From: Haloquadratum walsbyi J07HQW2
GTDB taxonomy: Archaea; Halobacteriota; Halobacteria; Halobacteriales; Haloferacaceae
Direction: 5' to 3'
Length of the DNA stretch: 64,000 bases
NCBI RefSeq assembly: GCF_000415985.1
Contig: NZ_KE356561.1
Location: 130,876-194,875 of the forward strand
Shown: piece after piece, positions 55,144 through 64,000 of the stretch
How positions within the stretch are numbered: position 1 is the stretch's first letter
Layout of the letters: each line of letters starts with the position of its first letter
Program-made: the position numbers and the translations under genes
The notes under the pieces: model-generated
What the model was told of the DNA's origin: nothing
What the model saw: only the letters and a program-made list of their open reading frames with translations
Database searches by the model: none

Positions 55144-55704
55144 ATGAAGCGCAGAGATTATTTAAAATCTAGTGGACTAGTCGGTGCTATTGGATTAGCT
55201 GGCTGTGTAAATCCGCTTTCAACAGATCAGAGTGATATTCCGACTGTACAAAGCGCAGAATTGACTCTTGTTGAGCGTGATGCTGAAACAATCTATAGTG
55301 ATTCGTTTCCACGCGTTGTCATGGATGAGATGTCAGAGGTACTCGTTAACATGACGCTTACTCTTAATGATTTTACCAATGTATATCTTCAGCAACCACG
55401 TGCTCAAACCACACAATTTGAAACTGATGCTGATGTTCCAGATGCATTCTTCTACGCTGATGGATGGTACCTAATTGGACAAAATAATCTCGAAGAGACT
55501 ATCGAGAACAGCGATGGAACATATACGGCGCAGATTTTTGATTTACTCAGTGAGACTCAGTACATGTACCGTGATTATGAATGGATAAACGGCTCAGTGA
55601 ATATACAAGGATTCGAGAATGATCACCAGCTTCGTGTTATCTCACATAACCCGCAACTAAAAAACGAAATCGACGTGCATGAGACATTTACGATACAAGT
55701 ATAG
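55144..55704 (+). CDS. Tat lipoprotein
   Basis: 186 residues. MKRRDYLKSSGLVGAIGLAG followed by Cys21: twin-arginine and lipobox. The mature part is beta-rich (SAELTLVERDAETIYSDSF; VLVNMTLTLNDFTNVYLQQP; DFLLSETQYM-like LSETQYMYRDYEWINGSVNI) and resembles the extracellular domains of other haloarchaeal lipoproteins with an Ig-like fold. Intact, in the AT-rich island. Ligand unknown. Confidence 0.72.
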   Translation: MKRRDYLKSSGLVGAIGLAGCVNPLSTDQSDIPTVQSAELTLVERDAETIYSDSFPRVVMDEMSEVLVNMTLTLNDFTNVYLQQPRAQTTQFETDADVPDAFFYADGWYLIGQNNLEETIENSDGTYTAQIFDLLSETQYMYRDYEWINGSVNIQGFENDHQLRVISHNPQLKNEIDVHETFTIQV

Positions 55705-55968
55705 GACTCTTAGCAAAGGAAGCAAGACATCTAACTAATTAACAGGCACTCATTCGAAGTACGCTCATGTGAGTCCCTATATTTATGTTATACACAAGAG
55801 TATATAGTTACGTGCGTCAAAAAGAATAGAACTAGCTATACATACTGGTGAGATTTATACAAAGTATTAATTTGAGTCCCTCGAGCCGTAGAGAAGCCAA
55901 CGAATTAATCGGAACAAGATACCGTATTCTGTTGATAATGATTATACTGGAGGGTGTATCTATGTCAT

Positions 55969-56550
55969 ATGAAACATAAAGAGGTATTATCAGAAACTAT
56001 TGAGTTTCTAAAGCCTAGTGAGAGGAAACTAAAAGGATCAAAGTTCAGGAGGCGTGTTATACAATTAAAGACATTATCCTCATGTTGATAGCTATTGAAG
56101 TGTTAATCCATTGGCTGTTATCCAATGTCTACACCGTGTTCATATTTGGACTTTTACCAATCATCGGTGGACTTGTCTTTGAGTTTATTATTCATTATCA
56201 CTTCAAGCTATCACGCAACGATAGAATATTCTGTTATGTAATTAAGTTGCACAAAAATGGAGGTGAGGGTTCACTCAATCAATTAAAAACGTGGAACGAT
56301 AATCCACTCAATATCTCAAAGAAGTCTGGCTATCTGTATATTAGTGTGCTTATAAAAAAGTCAGAGGAGAGAGACAACCCAGCATCATATGTTCAAGAGA
56401 AAATTGGAGAGTTTCCCCCGTGTTGCTGAGACGATTAATAGAGAGGGGTATCAAGAATTAATCGAATTTAATAGATTAAAGACAACTGAGTCTGATTACC
56501 ATTACAAGTATTTGTGGGAAGAAAACAATAATTGCGAGTGCGAGGATTAG
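55969..56550 (+). pseudogene. Membrane protein gene with two frameshifts
   Basis: Frame 1 MKHKEVLSETIEFLKPSERK ... RRR shifts near 56,050 to YTIKDIILMLIAIEVLIHWL, IFGLLPIIGGLVFEFIIHYH, YVIKLHKNGGEGSLNQLKTW, and KKSGYLYISVLIKKSEER. It shifts again near 56,415 to VAETINREGYQELIEFNRLK and YHYKYLWEENN, ending at TAG 56,548. Joined, it is about 190 residues with two helices near the N-terminus and a soluble C-terminus. Family unknown. Confidence 0.5.
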
Positions 56551-56579
56551 AATCTGACTGTACAGATTAGATGGTTATG

Positions 56580-57002
56580 TTATTGTAGTTTGTTTACGTT
56601 ACATCCGTTATCTGCATGAACTTTTAGCTCGGACTGGCTCTTTGACGAGAATGACACCGTGTCGCCAACTTCGATCATTGTCTGTATATCTTCATTAACA
56701 GAAGCATGAACTCCATCAGATAGCGGAGAGTCAATCAACTGCACGTAAGTGATTATTTCCTCCTCTACATGTACTGTATTAATAGCCACTGTCGCTTTTT
56801 CATGTGAAGGGCAATCGTTGGTAAAAATTAAAGGAAAACCTACTGTGGAACCTATGACAGCGAGTAAAAGAATGATGCTTACTAATCCAATTGTACTATA
56901 TGGAATGCGAAATCTAGTCTCTGTTAGCGGTTGATCTGGATCCGGTGGTCCAACACCGCCGGAACATCGTTCTGTTGATGATATATTTTCGAAACCAGAC
57001 AT
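56580..57002 (-). CDS. Membrane-anchored small protein (pilin-like layout)
   Basis: 140 residues. A Ser/Pro-rich N-terminal segment precedes one helix at about 34-58 (TIGLVSIILLLAVIGSTVGF) and an extracytoplasmic beta-rich domain with two Cys (NDC near 63 and NGCNVN near the end), plus IEVGDTVSFSSKSQ. The tail pattern is somewhat like C-terminal domains of archaeal pilins, but the helix lacks the usual prepilin cleavage motif. Function unknown. Intact. Confidence 0.48.
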   Translation of the reverse strand: MSGFENISSTERCSGGVGPPDPDQPLTETRFRIPYSTIGLVSIILLLAVIGSTVGFPLIFTNDCPSHEKATVAINTVHVEEEIITYVQLIDSPLSDGVHASVNEDIQTMIEVGDTVSFSSKSQSELKVHADNGCNVNKLQ

Positions 57003-57125
57003 AAAAAATTAGTATATTACATGATATAAATAGCTACTGCAGATATCAATTGTATTATACTATGTATAAGCGGCGTTCAGACTAAGCTAAGCTATAGAAC
57101 AATTCATATGCCAGTTACACCCAAA

Positions 57126-57470
57126 TTAACTTTTAATTGAAACCTTCGATTTGATAAAAGATGGCCAAAACAACGATAGATGTGATGCAACTTCGCAAGG
57201 GTCAGCTACCAATGAATCTTCAATAGATATTAACCACTCAATCATGGGAATGATTTCAGGTTCAAAATCAATCATAAAATCTTGTAATAAAAAGTCACCA
57301 ATTACTTTCTTATTCACGTCGGATAGTTTAAAACTAACAGACTCATTTTGTGATGCTTGAATTTCCACATAGACTTTGGCAGTTTTATTAAATAATTTGA
57401 GCCTTGGTGCATCAGCGATTGTAGTCCAGTTTGTCCCCTCAGTTTCTACATTTATGACATCAGTATTCAT
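57126..57470 (-). CDS. Hypothetical soluble protein
   Basis: 114 residues: NTDVINVETEGTNWTTIADA, RLKLFNKTAKVYVEIQASQN, FKLSDVNKKVIGDFLLQDFM, MIEWLISIEDSLVADPCEVA. Mixed alpha/beta, no signal. Alone and intact in the AT-rich island. Family unknown. Confidence 0.5.
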   Translation of the reverse strand: MNTDVINVETEGTNWTTIADAPRLKLFNKTAKVYVEIQASQNESVSFKLSDVNKKVIGDFLLQDFMIDFEPEIIPMIEWLISIEDSLVADPCEVASHLSLFWPSFIKSKVSIKS

Positions 57471-57574
57471 ATGTTCAACTGAGTAACTATATTATTAGTA
57501 CATAAATTAATAGGTTCCACCGCCACGGTGATGCGATTCATCGAGTTTTAATCATGAAGAATACTTTCACACTT

Positions 57575-57741
57575 TTTAGAGGGGAACAAAACTTGCAATA
57601 GGATAAATTAAATATATAATTATTCCTACAACAACGAGACCCACTACAGCGATTGCAGCTGTTTTTCCTAATTCATCGCTAGCTGTATTGGTAGCGTATT
57701 CTAATTGGTTACGATAGACTAGAAGATCCTTCAAAGCGAAG
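57575..57741 (-). pseudogene. C-terminal membrane-protein fragment at the island edge
   Basis: Minus strand: FALKDLLVYRNQLEYATNTA, SDELGKTAAIAVVGLVVVGI and IIYLIYPIASFVPL, then TAA. No start; the 5' part is cut at about 57,741, where base composition changes. Confidence 0.5.
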
Positions 57742-57772
57742 AGGTGTCGAAGAAGCGGAACGGTGGGATTGT

Positions 57773-58321
57773 GTGAAACATATTGACCGTATCCGCGAGA
57801 CAGATGATATTTCTACTATTTCGGTTCACGGTGGTAATAGCTGTTGTGAGAGCAAATTACTGGACAAACCCGAGTTCTTGTTCCGCAAACAAAATGTGAA
57901 TTGGCACTTTCACGCGGAGGAACTTCTCCCTATAGATGGAATGAATCCCACCTTTTCAATTAAATACCGCGATAGTTCTCATGACTTCTGGACGAGGTAT
58001 TTGCATGCTCAAGCGAACACTGAACTCATCGAGCGCTGCCACATAGATGGTGCAGTCCGGGTATACGGTAATGAATCCAGTTTCATTCGGCGACACGCTG
58101 AGCAACTCAAACCCGGGGAGAAATTCAACTCGGAAACGGAACGGATGAAGTTGTTTAGGATAGACCCAGACCCACAGCCACTCCCATCATTCGACGAGCT
58201 AATCGGATTGTTCCTCACACAGAACCCATATCTGAGAGAATTTCGTGAAAGTGAAACTGATGAGAGTGCTGACCTGCAGGAATTAAGAAGTAGCTTGCTG
58301 GAAAATTCGCCAGGTACCTAA
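57773..58321 (+). CDS. Hypothetical protein, probably 5'-truncated
   Basis: 182 codons from GTG 57,773. The frame is open further upstream (RRGVEEAERWD precedes), so the start is uncertain and the N-terminus was probably lost at the 57,741 junction. Recognisable stretches are DISTISVHGGNSCCESKLLD, NWHFHAEELLPIDGMNPTF, TELIERCHIDGAVRVYGNES, and a C-terminal helical region. Composition is more GC-rich and acidic than the island on its left. Family unknown. Confidence 0.48.
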   Translation: MKHIDRIRETDDISTISVHGGNSCCESKLLDKPEFLFRKQNVNWHFHAEELLPIDGMNPTFSIKYRDSSHDFWTRYLHAQANTELIERCHIDGAVRVYGNESSFIRRHAEQLKPGEKFNSETERMKLFRIDPDPQPLPSFDELIGLFLTQNPYLREFRESETDESADLQELRSSLLENSPGT

Positions 58322-58550
58322 ACACTCGACCGCTCACGATCACGAGAGGCTCCCTTCGATAACGGGTCAAATAAGACACTTCAATTAGCCGTGACCGCTA
58401 AGATTGATGGTATCGAATCGTGTTCTTGAACGTTTCTCACGACTTGGCGGAAACTAGCAGAAAGCCAGTGGACGGTCGACCGTCGTGAAAGCACCCGCTA
58501 GAGTCGGACTCTATCTGAGACATCTATACCTCCGATCAGGACAATTCAGT

Positions 58551-58909
58551 TCAATCCCCGATTTCGACAGTAATTTTGGCACGGCCTGCACTATCCAAGT
58601 CGGTGATAAATTCGCTCTCAGAGGAAGGCTCAACCGGGAATCCGAACTCCATTTCACCAGTGCTGTATACGTGCATGGGGCTATCCTGTATACCGGTACA
58701 AATATCAATCCAATCTGGTGAGTATCTAACCGCTCGGCACACAGGTAATTTCGGTTGAGAGCAGTTTTATGACACGCTGTCTCTCTCTCCAAGTATCGTC
58801 AGGAGCCGCGTGCAAGATACAGGGGTTCAATTAACCATTCAGAGACTGTGACCTCGTACGAGACAAATGAATCACTGTGTATGTGGTTGACCGGCTCATC
58901 TGAAAACAT
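58551..58909 (-). pseudogene. Broken gene, unrecognised
   Basis: From ATG 58,909: MFSDEPVNHIHSDSFVSYEV, TVSEWLIEPLYLARGS, stop. The C-terminal piece in another frame is PVCRAVRYSPDWIDICTGIQ, VYSTGEMEFGFPVEPSSESE, to EIGD at 58,551. The acidic end is typically haloarchaeal. One frameshift plus a stop. Confidence 0.42.
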
Positions 58910-58936
58910 TGAGAGTAAGCGTCTTATCGGTTGTTC

Positions 58937-59284
58937 TCATTGGAAGCCATCAAACCGACTCCAAGTGAGATCGAGAAAGCCACCGACGCCCAAAATGATG
59001 AAGAGTACCGGTAGGTCGGTCGTCTGACCGTTAATTAATGTGCACATCCCAAGGATGCCGAGTGGGATTGTCAAGACACGTTTCAAATCACCCGCTTCTC
59101 TGAACCTCTCAAGTGTCAATACGAGGGCGTAGAGTGTGAGTCCACCGAGGAGAATAATCTGAACAGGGCTACTTCCAACTATGATGGCTCGAATTATTAG
59201 TAGCATACATCCCATCGTCGCAACCACAAAAAACAACAAAGGATAATCTCGTCCGCCAAAGACATCTACACTCGGGAAGACCAT
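58937..59284 (-). CDS. Small four-helix membrane protein, copy B
   Basis: 115 residues from MVFPSVDVFGG: helices DYPLLFFVVATMGCMLLIIR, VQIILLGGLTLYALVLTL, VLTIPLGILGMCTLING and a final hydrophobic LPVLFIILGVGGFLDL. Paralogue of 2,614-2,991. The frame runs 46 codons further upstream, but that part is the non-coding half of repeat R5, so the internal ATG is chosen. Intact; unknown function. Confidence 0.62.
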   Translation of the reverse strand: MVFPSVDVFGGRDYPLLFFVVATMGCMLLIIRAIIVGSSPVQIILLGGLTLYALVLTLERFREAGDLKRVLTIPLGILGMCTLINGQTTDLPVLFIILGVGGFLDLTWSRFDGFQ

Positions 59285-59790
59285 ACCAGCAATACGTGAT
59301 GAGATAAAAATAGACACTGTCTGAGTCTGGTTAATTACTGTTTCCTCATGAACGGGACCGGTTTGTCGGGAGGCAGGAGGTGGATCCTTTCGTGATTTCC
59401 TGATATATGATGATGTGTGCACATATTTACTGACCTTCTATCTTCAAGAACTGGAGAGTTTCGACTGCTATTACTCGATTTGTGATATGGAGCGGATTGA
59501 ACTGGAGTGATTGACCGTATTCTCTAGGGGTAAAACCCGAACATACCGTGGAAGAGATTTGGCTAAGCACTGCATACAGTATTTGGATGACAGCTGCTGT
59601 GGGTCAGGATTTGGGAATATTGGAGGTGATACGTGCAAAATATACACACTAACACGCAATTACCTGCGAATCTGAACAACGCTTGGGTCGGCATAAAAAG
59701 CTCTGATGACCCCTTGGGGCAAAAGAGGGGATGGGTCATGAACGTGAAGCAGACATAACAGAGCGGTCTGATGTGGTTTTCATGCCCAAT
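59285..59790. repeat. Dispersed repeat R5, non-coding half, copy B
   Basis: Matches 2,992-3,500 in the same orientation relative to the membrane gene, with indels. Ends near aattgcggtgtattcc. Confidence 0.6.
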
Positions 59791-59809
59791 TGCGGTGTAT
59801 TCCGAGGCA

Positions 59810-60178
59810 AAATTATAAACCAGAGGTTCATGCGACATTACTGATTCGGATTTCTGAGAACGACCCCACAGAGATACTCTTGATAATGGAGAGACTCATC
59901 AAGTTCAAACACGTTCTCGGACCCGAACGTGTCGCTAAATCATTCTGTACGCTCCTCGAGACCGACTCGTTGGTCGGGATCTCGTTCAGAACGGCTCCAA
60001 TGCTAGATATCTGAAAGTCGCACGTACATACCTGATTCTATTACAGAGCAATATATTATCGAGTGTAAAGGGAGAGATTGGGAAGGGAAGTGTATGATAA
60101 GGAATTCACTGCCGAACACAAAGCAAAGGCAGCGATGAGGCAACTAGATGACAAAGAATACGTAGTCGTCGGTATATA
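59810..60178 (+). pseudogene. Scrambled coding remnant
   Basis: Pieces in two frames: HATLLIRISENDPTEILLIM, LIKFKHVLGPERVAKSF, SLVGISFRTAPMLDI, then EVYDKEFTAEHKAKAAMRQL and DDKEYVVVGI with a TAG at about 60,176. They look like parts of a small haloarchaeal gene or genes. No family. Confidence 0.35.
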
Positions 60179-60419
60179 GCTGCCATGTGACATTCATATT
60201 CCACGGGAAGAGTGTGGAACAATATTGGAGCGCTTAGAATATTTACCGAGCGGTTGATGATATCAGAATATCTGTTAACATCGTCTATTCGGGTCGGTGG
60301 TAAGGCAGGTATCCTGAGTAATCATCTCTGTAGCAAATATAGTCTCATCAAAGGAGCGATATTGAGGGGATATTCGTGAGTATATCTATCAATAGTTACC
60401 TTTGCAACTCGATTGAGCG

Positions 60420-60525
60420 CTATTAGATACCGTCATCGACAGTAGATAGCCTGCCATCGATGTCACCCTCCAGCACTACTTGCCCACCACACTCCGTGCA
60501 ACGGTACTCAGAATGGCTAGCTGGC
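60420..60525 (-). pseudogene. C-terminal zinc-ribbon-like fragment
   Basis: Minus strand: EYRCTECGGQVVLEGDIDGR, then LSTVDDG. A CxxC knuckle with an acidic tail, no start. Neighbouring DNA (60,526-60,700) has a taca/acaact tandem and nothing coding. No genes in 60,700-61,065. Confidence 0.3.
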
Positions 60526-61089
60526 GACTACAACTACAACTACAACAACTTTCGTAAACGCACAAACAATTATACATCTCCATGTGACATACTCTCATAC
60601 CGTTGCGACAGACAGAAAACCAACTGCGAGTATATCCTATCAGAGCTGAGATATTGTCTCGTGTCAGTGCCGCTTACTGTTACTGTTGCACGCAGAGAAG
60701 ATTGAGCTAAGGATTGAATTTACATAGCCACAGTATAAATACTCCGGCTGGAGATATTCCACACAGAACGCTCCCCACATTCCGAGTCTGTGAATTGCAA
60801 TGATCAACGTCATCGTTAACTGAACATCTCACGGCTGCGTCCTTTCTCGATTCGCCGCTGCAATTCCCCTTTTATTCGGTCACACTGCCGTAGTGAGACA
60901 CGATATCTCCAAATCCCACAGGGATTTAAAATAGTTCACATCAGCACACGACAGAACGCAGGTACATCATTGGATATTATTATCTGACTGGCATTAGCAG
61001 GTTCGTGAATCAGAATCTACCGCTGTAAGCGGACGGAAATATGAAGAAAGTGTAGTGTTGATTTTGTGAGTTTGACTGCTTCTTTCTTC

Positions 61090-61257
61090 ATGGTTAATAT
61101 TGGACTGAATGAATTACAATCAATTCAACCTGTCATCGATTATATTCTGAATCTTCCTGAACTAGTTATGTTACTCGGAGTTGTGATAGTAAGCTATCTT
61201 ATTCGAATACTCAATTTGTTTAATTCGATATACTGGGTATCTCGTTTACTTCGATGA
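61090..61257 (+). CDS. Small single-helix protein next to the integrase
   Basis: About 55 residues: MVNIGLNELQSIQPVIDYIL, then LPELVMLLGVVIVSYLIRIL. The ATG at 61,090 is preferred over the upstream GTG (61,066), which adds a poor extension. AT-rich. Lies 175 bases before the recombinase. Function unknown. Confidence 0.42.
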   Translation: MVNIGLNELQSIQPVIDYILNLPELVMLLGVVIVSYLIRILNLFNSIYWVSRLLR

Positions 61258-61432
61258 ATTTGCTGGGTTGGCGATAATTGAAATAATCGCCTACAAAATA
61301 CAATACTCTACACTCAAACCCCGAAAAACACCACTCTAACACGAGCTAAACCAGATCAACAACACACCAACAGGCGAATACTGAATCCAATAGCGTCACT
61401 CAAGTAACCTCACAAAAACTAATGTATCAAAC

Positions 61433-62060
61433 ATGTCACAAAATACTAGACAAGAAGAACGACAGATCTGGCTCACTCCGAAAGAGATGAATCAACTCAT
61501 ATTATCTGCACCAAGTAACAGAGACAAACTAATCATGCAACTCGGGTCACAATGTGGACTCCGTATCTCTGAAACGAGAACACTACGAGTTGATGATTTA
61601 ATCGAAAGAGAAGTAGAGAATGATCTGAAATATTTTGCCACAATCAGAAACGGAAAAGATACGACAGGTGACGGAGGACACACTCGAGAAATCTGGATCC
61701 CAAAAGATACCTGGAGTACCATCAGGCTAGTCATAAACGAATACAATCTGCAAAAACAACACTACCTGGTACCCTCAAGAAATGGCGGTGGACTATCTGA
61801 TACAGGAGCTCGCAATATTGTGAAAAAGATTGGAGAAAGAGCATTCGAATCAAACAACAACAAACAACAGATATCAATATGTGAGCAGCCATGACCTCCG
61901 CAGATACTGGGCGCATCAGTTACTCGTCGAACATGGACTGAATACGAGAATCGTAATGAGTCTTGGAGGATGGAGAAGCTTCAACAGTCTCAAACCATAC
62001 CTCGACAAACCAACCCCTCAAAATATATCGACTGAAATGGACAAAGCAGATTGGACATGA
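61433..62060 (+). pseudogene. Tyrosine recombinase/integrase, one frameshift
   Basis: N-terminal frame (61,433-61,894): IWLTPKEMNQLILSAPSNRD and SQCGLRISETRTLRVDDL with the catalytic Arg (GLRISE), and GKDTTGDGGHTREIWI with a candidate catalytic Lys. C-terminal frame (to 62,060): SSHDLRRYWAHQLLVEHGLN (HxxR box), SLGGWRSFNSLKPYL with the second His replaced by Trp as in many archaeal integrases, and the candidate nucleophile Tyr in KPYLDK. The frames join with a single indel near 61,870. About 200 residues: a catalytic domain with a short N-terminus. Likely the integrase of the AT-rich element. Confidence 0.75.
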
Positions 62061-62214
62061 CATTCTGACAGTTCAAACAAGAGAGTAGAATCAGAGATCA
62101 CTCCCTGAAAAATTATTCATAAGAATATTTTTTCACCCCTCTCAGAGAGAGTATGATCATAAGGAGTTGGGAAGATCTAGAGGTTTCAGCAGTAGTATGA
62201 GTCTGCTGTATTCT

Positions 62215-62250
62215 CACAATTAGCATGAGTTAGTTGTGTGACTACAGTTG
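62215..62250. repeat. Repeat edge with ttagttgtgtgactacag
   Basis: Same motif as 19,486-19,515 (agcacgagttagttgtgtcac) and at the start of R2. Marks the beginning of the repeat-rich right end. Confidence 0.35.
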
Positions 62251-62344
62251 TAGACCAATTGATGAATAATCGCATGACAGCATTTCGTGATTCGTTCATG
62301 TGAGAAAACATATCAGATTGAATACCCCGTTTTTGTGTCGGATA

Positions 62345-62960
62345 TTGGCGTAGCGTCACTCACACAGAGTAACTGAACACAATAGGTCGCCTCTCACACA
62401 GAGTGGAATTGCAGAAATATTGAGCACGAGTTGATCTGAGCTGGAGCTTCCCCAGATCTGCAAGTGCCCATACCGTAGAGCCGGGCAACTGGGCGCATGA
62501 AACAGACACGAAATTTCCCGACTCGCGAAGATAGTCACCCGGATGGTACTTCAAATTAATTGTTAACGCAACACACACTAGAGTGGAGATTTCCCTCTAG
62601 AGGAGAGATATCGTGGAAACCGTGCAGAGACCGTGTGATTCTACCCGTTCATGAACCGTCTGACACGGTGCAAGTGGCATTTACAACAAGTTTAGCAACT
62701 ATCAGGGTGTAGGCTGCGAGAGAGAGAACCATCTGATGTGGATTCTCGAAATGGAGATGATTGGATACAACTGATATTGAATTATGAATCGCACTCAGAG
62801 GGGACGGGAGCCCTCTGAGCCGGGGCAACTGATCCAACGCGCAACAATAGGTGCGAGAACCCCGACTCACGAATATAGTCATCCGACTGTCACATTAAAT
62901 TAATCATTAATGCAAGCCCCTCTGGAGTACGATGGTTTGTCTAGAGCGGGGGGTATCGGG
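62345..62960. repeat. Dispersed repeat R3, long copy C
   Basis: Tandem R3 units (62,478-62,600 and 62,815-62,960) with the ccatctgatgtggattctcg spacer, in the same order as 26,041-26,650. Non-coding. Confidence 0.6.
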
Positions 62961-62973
62961 ACGGGATTAGCAT

Positions 62974-63018
62974 CTTATGTAACATCTGCCTTTCTCACAA
63001 GACGAGTCGTTACATAAG
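62974..63018. repeat. Palindromic element R7, copy C
   Basis: CTTATGTAAC...GTTACATAAG, perfect 10-bp arms. The loop is identical to copy B but for one base. Directly follows R3. Confidence 0.6.
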
Positions 63019-63259
63019 GCGAATAGAGAGACTAGTCCCCGACTTCCAGGAGTGACTCAGATAGATATATGACCGGAGGTAGCACTGAGTAAGTAACTCT
63101 GCTCACTCGGTTGATGCTCGCCTTAGCGCTGATAGTTTGTGACAGGACAGACGGCACTGAGGCGAGCTCCGAGCGGGTTACTAACTAAATCACAGATTGG
63201 ATTACTATGTCAGGGTTCGACAGGTTCCATGTTGAGACTCAACAGTAACCATGACCAAA

Positions 63260-63399
63260 TCACATACATACAGTAATAGGCGCACCGGCGATGAACAGTC
63301 TTGCCGCAAAGACGGCGGCAGTGAGGATCTTCTTCTCGAGCTCGAGACTGACAAGTTCGATGGCAAATGAAAGTGCCTCTGCAATTGCATCTGCATCGG
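63260..63399 (-). pseudogene. Membrane-protein fragment
   Basis: Minus strand: DADAIAEALSFAIELVSLEL, EKKILTAAVFAARLFIAGA, then TGA. One helix and an acidic lead, no start. Remnant only. Confidence 0.35.
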
Positions 63400-63539
63400 G
63401 AGTAGGGGGTACAGGGCACAAGGTCGACTCCCGATGTTAGGACATTATACTAACCTGTATGAAGTCTGGAAGTGCCGGACCAACCCGTTAGAGTGGTGTT
63501 CTGGATACGAGTGCGGGGGGTTGCACGCAGGGAATATCC

Positions 63540-63707
63540 AAACCCTAGTTTTGCACATCGGGAGTGCGATTGAGTGTGCAATAAATCCAGATTGCACCGG
63601 CACTCCCAGCAAGATTACCGCCCACGCCACACCCGTCTTTATAAACGATCGCGAATATCACCCAGTGAATCACGCCAGTAACCACGGCAGGGAGGGTTGT
63701 GCAAAAA
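63540..63707 (+). promoter_or_regulatory. Leader of R1 cassette, copy D
   Basis: Contains the TTGCAC...GTGCAA hairpin (about 63,551-63,581) and the conserved gggttgtgcaaaaaatgag start region. The second leader hairpin of copies A and B is degenerate here. Confidence 0.35.
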
Positions 63708-63983
63708 ATGAGAATTAAATCAACCGATGACCGGGAGCAACTGTGGGAGAATCTGTGTGAAGCCACCGATGAGCAAGCCACGAGCAAAGCACTCGATACC
63801 GCAGCACGATATTATCTCAAGATGTGCGGTGGGGTTGCTGCATACGGACGTGGTGACGTGCAACGGTTGCTCGATGCAGCCGAAGAGCACGGATCCCTCA
63901 CCGCTCCAGAGATTGCTGCGATACTCGATGAGCGGGAGCTGCCCGTTGAATATGAGACACGCTCATCGGTTGGCAAAGAATAA
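63708..63983 (+). CDS. Small haloarchaeal protein of the R1 cassette, copy D
   Basis: 91 residues: MRIKSTDDREQLWENLCEAT, SKALDTAARYYLKMCGGVAA, YGRGDVQRLLDAAEEHG, SLTAPEIAAILDERELPVEY. Intact, and almost identical to 6,051-6,331 apart from a shorter C-terminal region before the ETRSSVGKE end. The ATG three codons upstream is less conserved. Immediately followed by the left arm of an R8 hairpin at the window end. Function unknown. Confidence 0.7.
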   Translation: MRIKSTDDREQLWENLCEATDEQATSKALDTAARYYLKMCGGVAAYGRGDVQRLLDAAEEHGSLTAPEIAAILDERELPVEYETRSSVGKE

Positions 63984-64000
63984 CTCCGAAGTCAGTGATA
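63983..64000. repeat. Inverted-repeat element R8, copy 5 (cut by window end)
   Basis: The left arm ACTCCGAAGTCAG is present. The right arm would lie beyond the window. Confidence 0.5.

Noticed and set aside
58511..58792. 93-codon minus-strand frame starting at 58,792
   Set aside because: The neighbouring minus frame (58,551-58,742) has acidic, protein-like composition and links by one shift to an upstream coding piece; this one is its shadow.
1..64000. CRISPR arrays, rRNA operons, tRNA genes
   Set aside because: No regularly spaced direct repeats with unique spacers and no rRNA or tRNA hallmarks were found by reading; a covariance-model scan would be decisive for tRNAs.

Overview
The window looks like a low-GC, low-coding-density haloarchaeal chromosome, most like Haloquadratum walsbyi or a close relative. 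Supporting points are acidic proteins, Tat-type twin-arginine lipoprotein signals followed by a Cys lipobox, haloarchaea-specific families (DUF192 lipoprotein, DUF6498, DUF5828, pentapeptide proteins, PRC-barrel, haloarchaeal isocitrate lyase), short or absent leaders, and many dispersed repeats and MITE-like elements. I see no tRNA, rRNA or CRISPR array. Much of the window is intergenic or decayed: at least twenty genes carry frameshifts, in-frame stops or truncations. Several of these shifts fall in homopolymers, so sequencing error cannot be excluded for them.

Layout. 0-13 kb: a DUF192 lipoprotein, small membrane proteins, a broken nuclease, the first copy of a small-gene-plus-hairpin cassette (about 5.88-6.53 kb), a C2H2 zinc-finger gene, a membrane/winged-helix protein, a secreted-protein gene split by a PATE-like (IS200/IS605-derived) insertion, and two divergent DUF6498 membrane proteins. 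13-20 kb: decayed duplicated membrane and winged-helix genes, a frameshifted CPBP protease, and a two-gene unit on the minus strand encoding a Tat-exported PQQ-type beta-propeller translationally coupled (ATGA overlap) to a fusion of helical region, Mrr-type nuclease, zinc ribbon and C-terminal J domain, both now broken. 20-31 kb: a GIDE-like membrane protein, a lipoprotein, an iteron-like cluster, a zinc-ribbon/HTH regulator, an intact PD-(D/E)XK nuclease, a pentapeptide protein, a GC-richer broken acetyltransferase, an HNH remnant and two zinc-ribbon membrane proteins. 31-41 kb: repeat-dense, with an intact methyltransferase and aceA (isocitrate lyase) on a GC-richer block flanked by copies of one repeat. 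About 41.0-41.87 kb: an IS1341-type tnpB remnant inserted in a pentapeptide gene.

41.9-57.74 kb is visibly more AT-rich. It holds a PRC-barrel protein, a truncated archaeal primase large subunit (PriL), a giant secreted CARDB-rich protein (about 2,200 residues, split by one frameshift), DUF5828, Tat lipoproteins and small membrane proteins. It ends abruptly at about 57.74 kb, where a truncated minus-strand gene meets a truncated plus-strand gene. A second AT-rich patch (60.95-62.1 kb) carries a frameshifted tyrosine recombinase. The last 2 kb repeats material from the 5-6 kb and 26 kb regions, including another intact copy of the small-gene cassette.

How it fits together: there is little metabolism (isocitrate lyase of the glyoxylate shunt, one methyltransferase). 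Most of the window is envelope proteins, nucleases and mobile or duplicated DNA, that is, an accessory, rearranging region. Candidate undescribed systems are the nuclease/J-domain/beta-propeller pair, the hairpin-flanked small-gene cassette, and the giant secreted protein of the AT-rich island.
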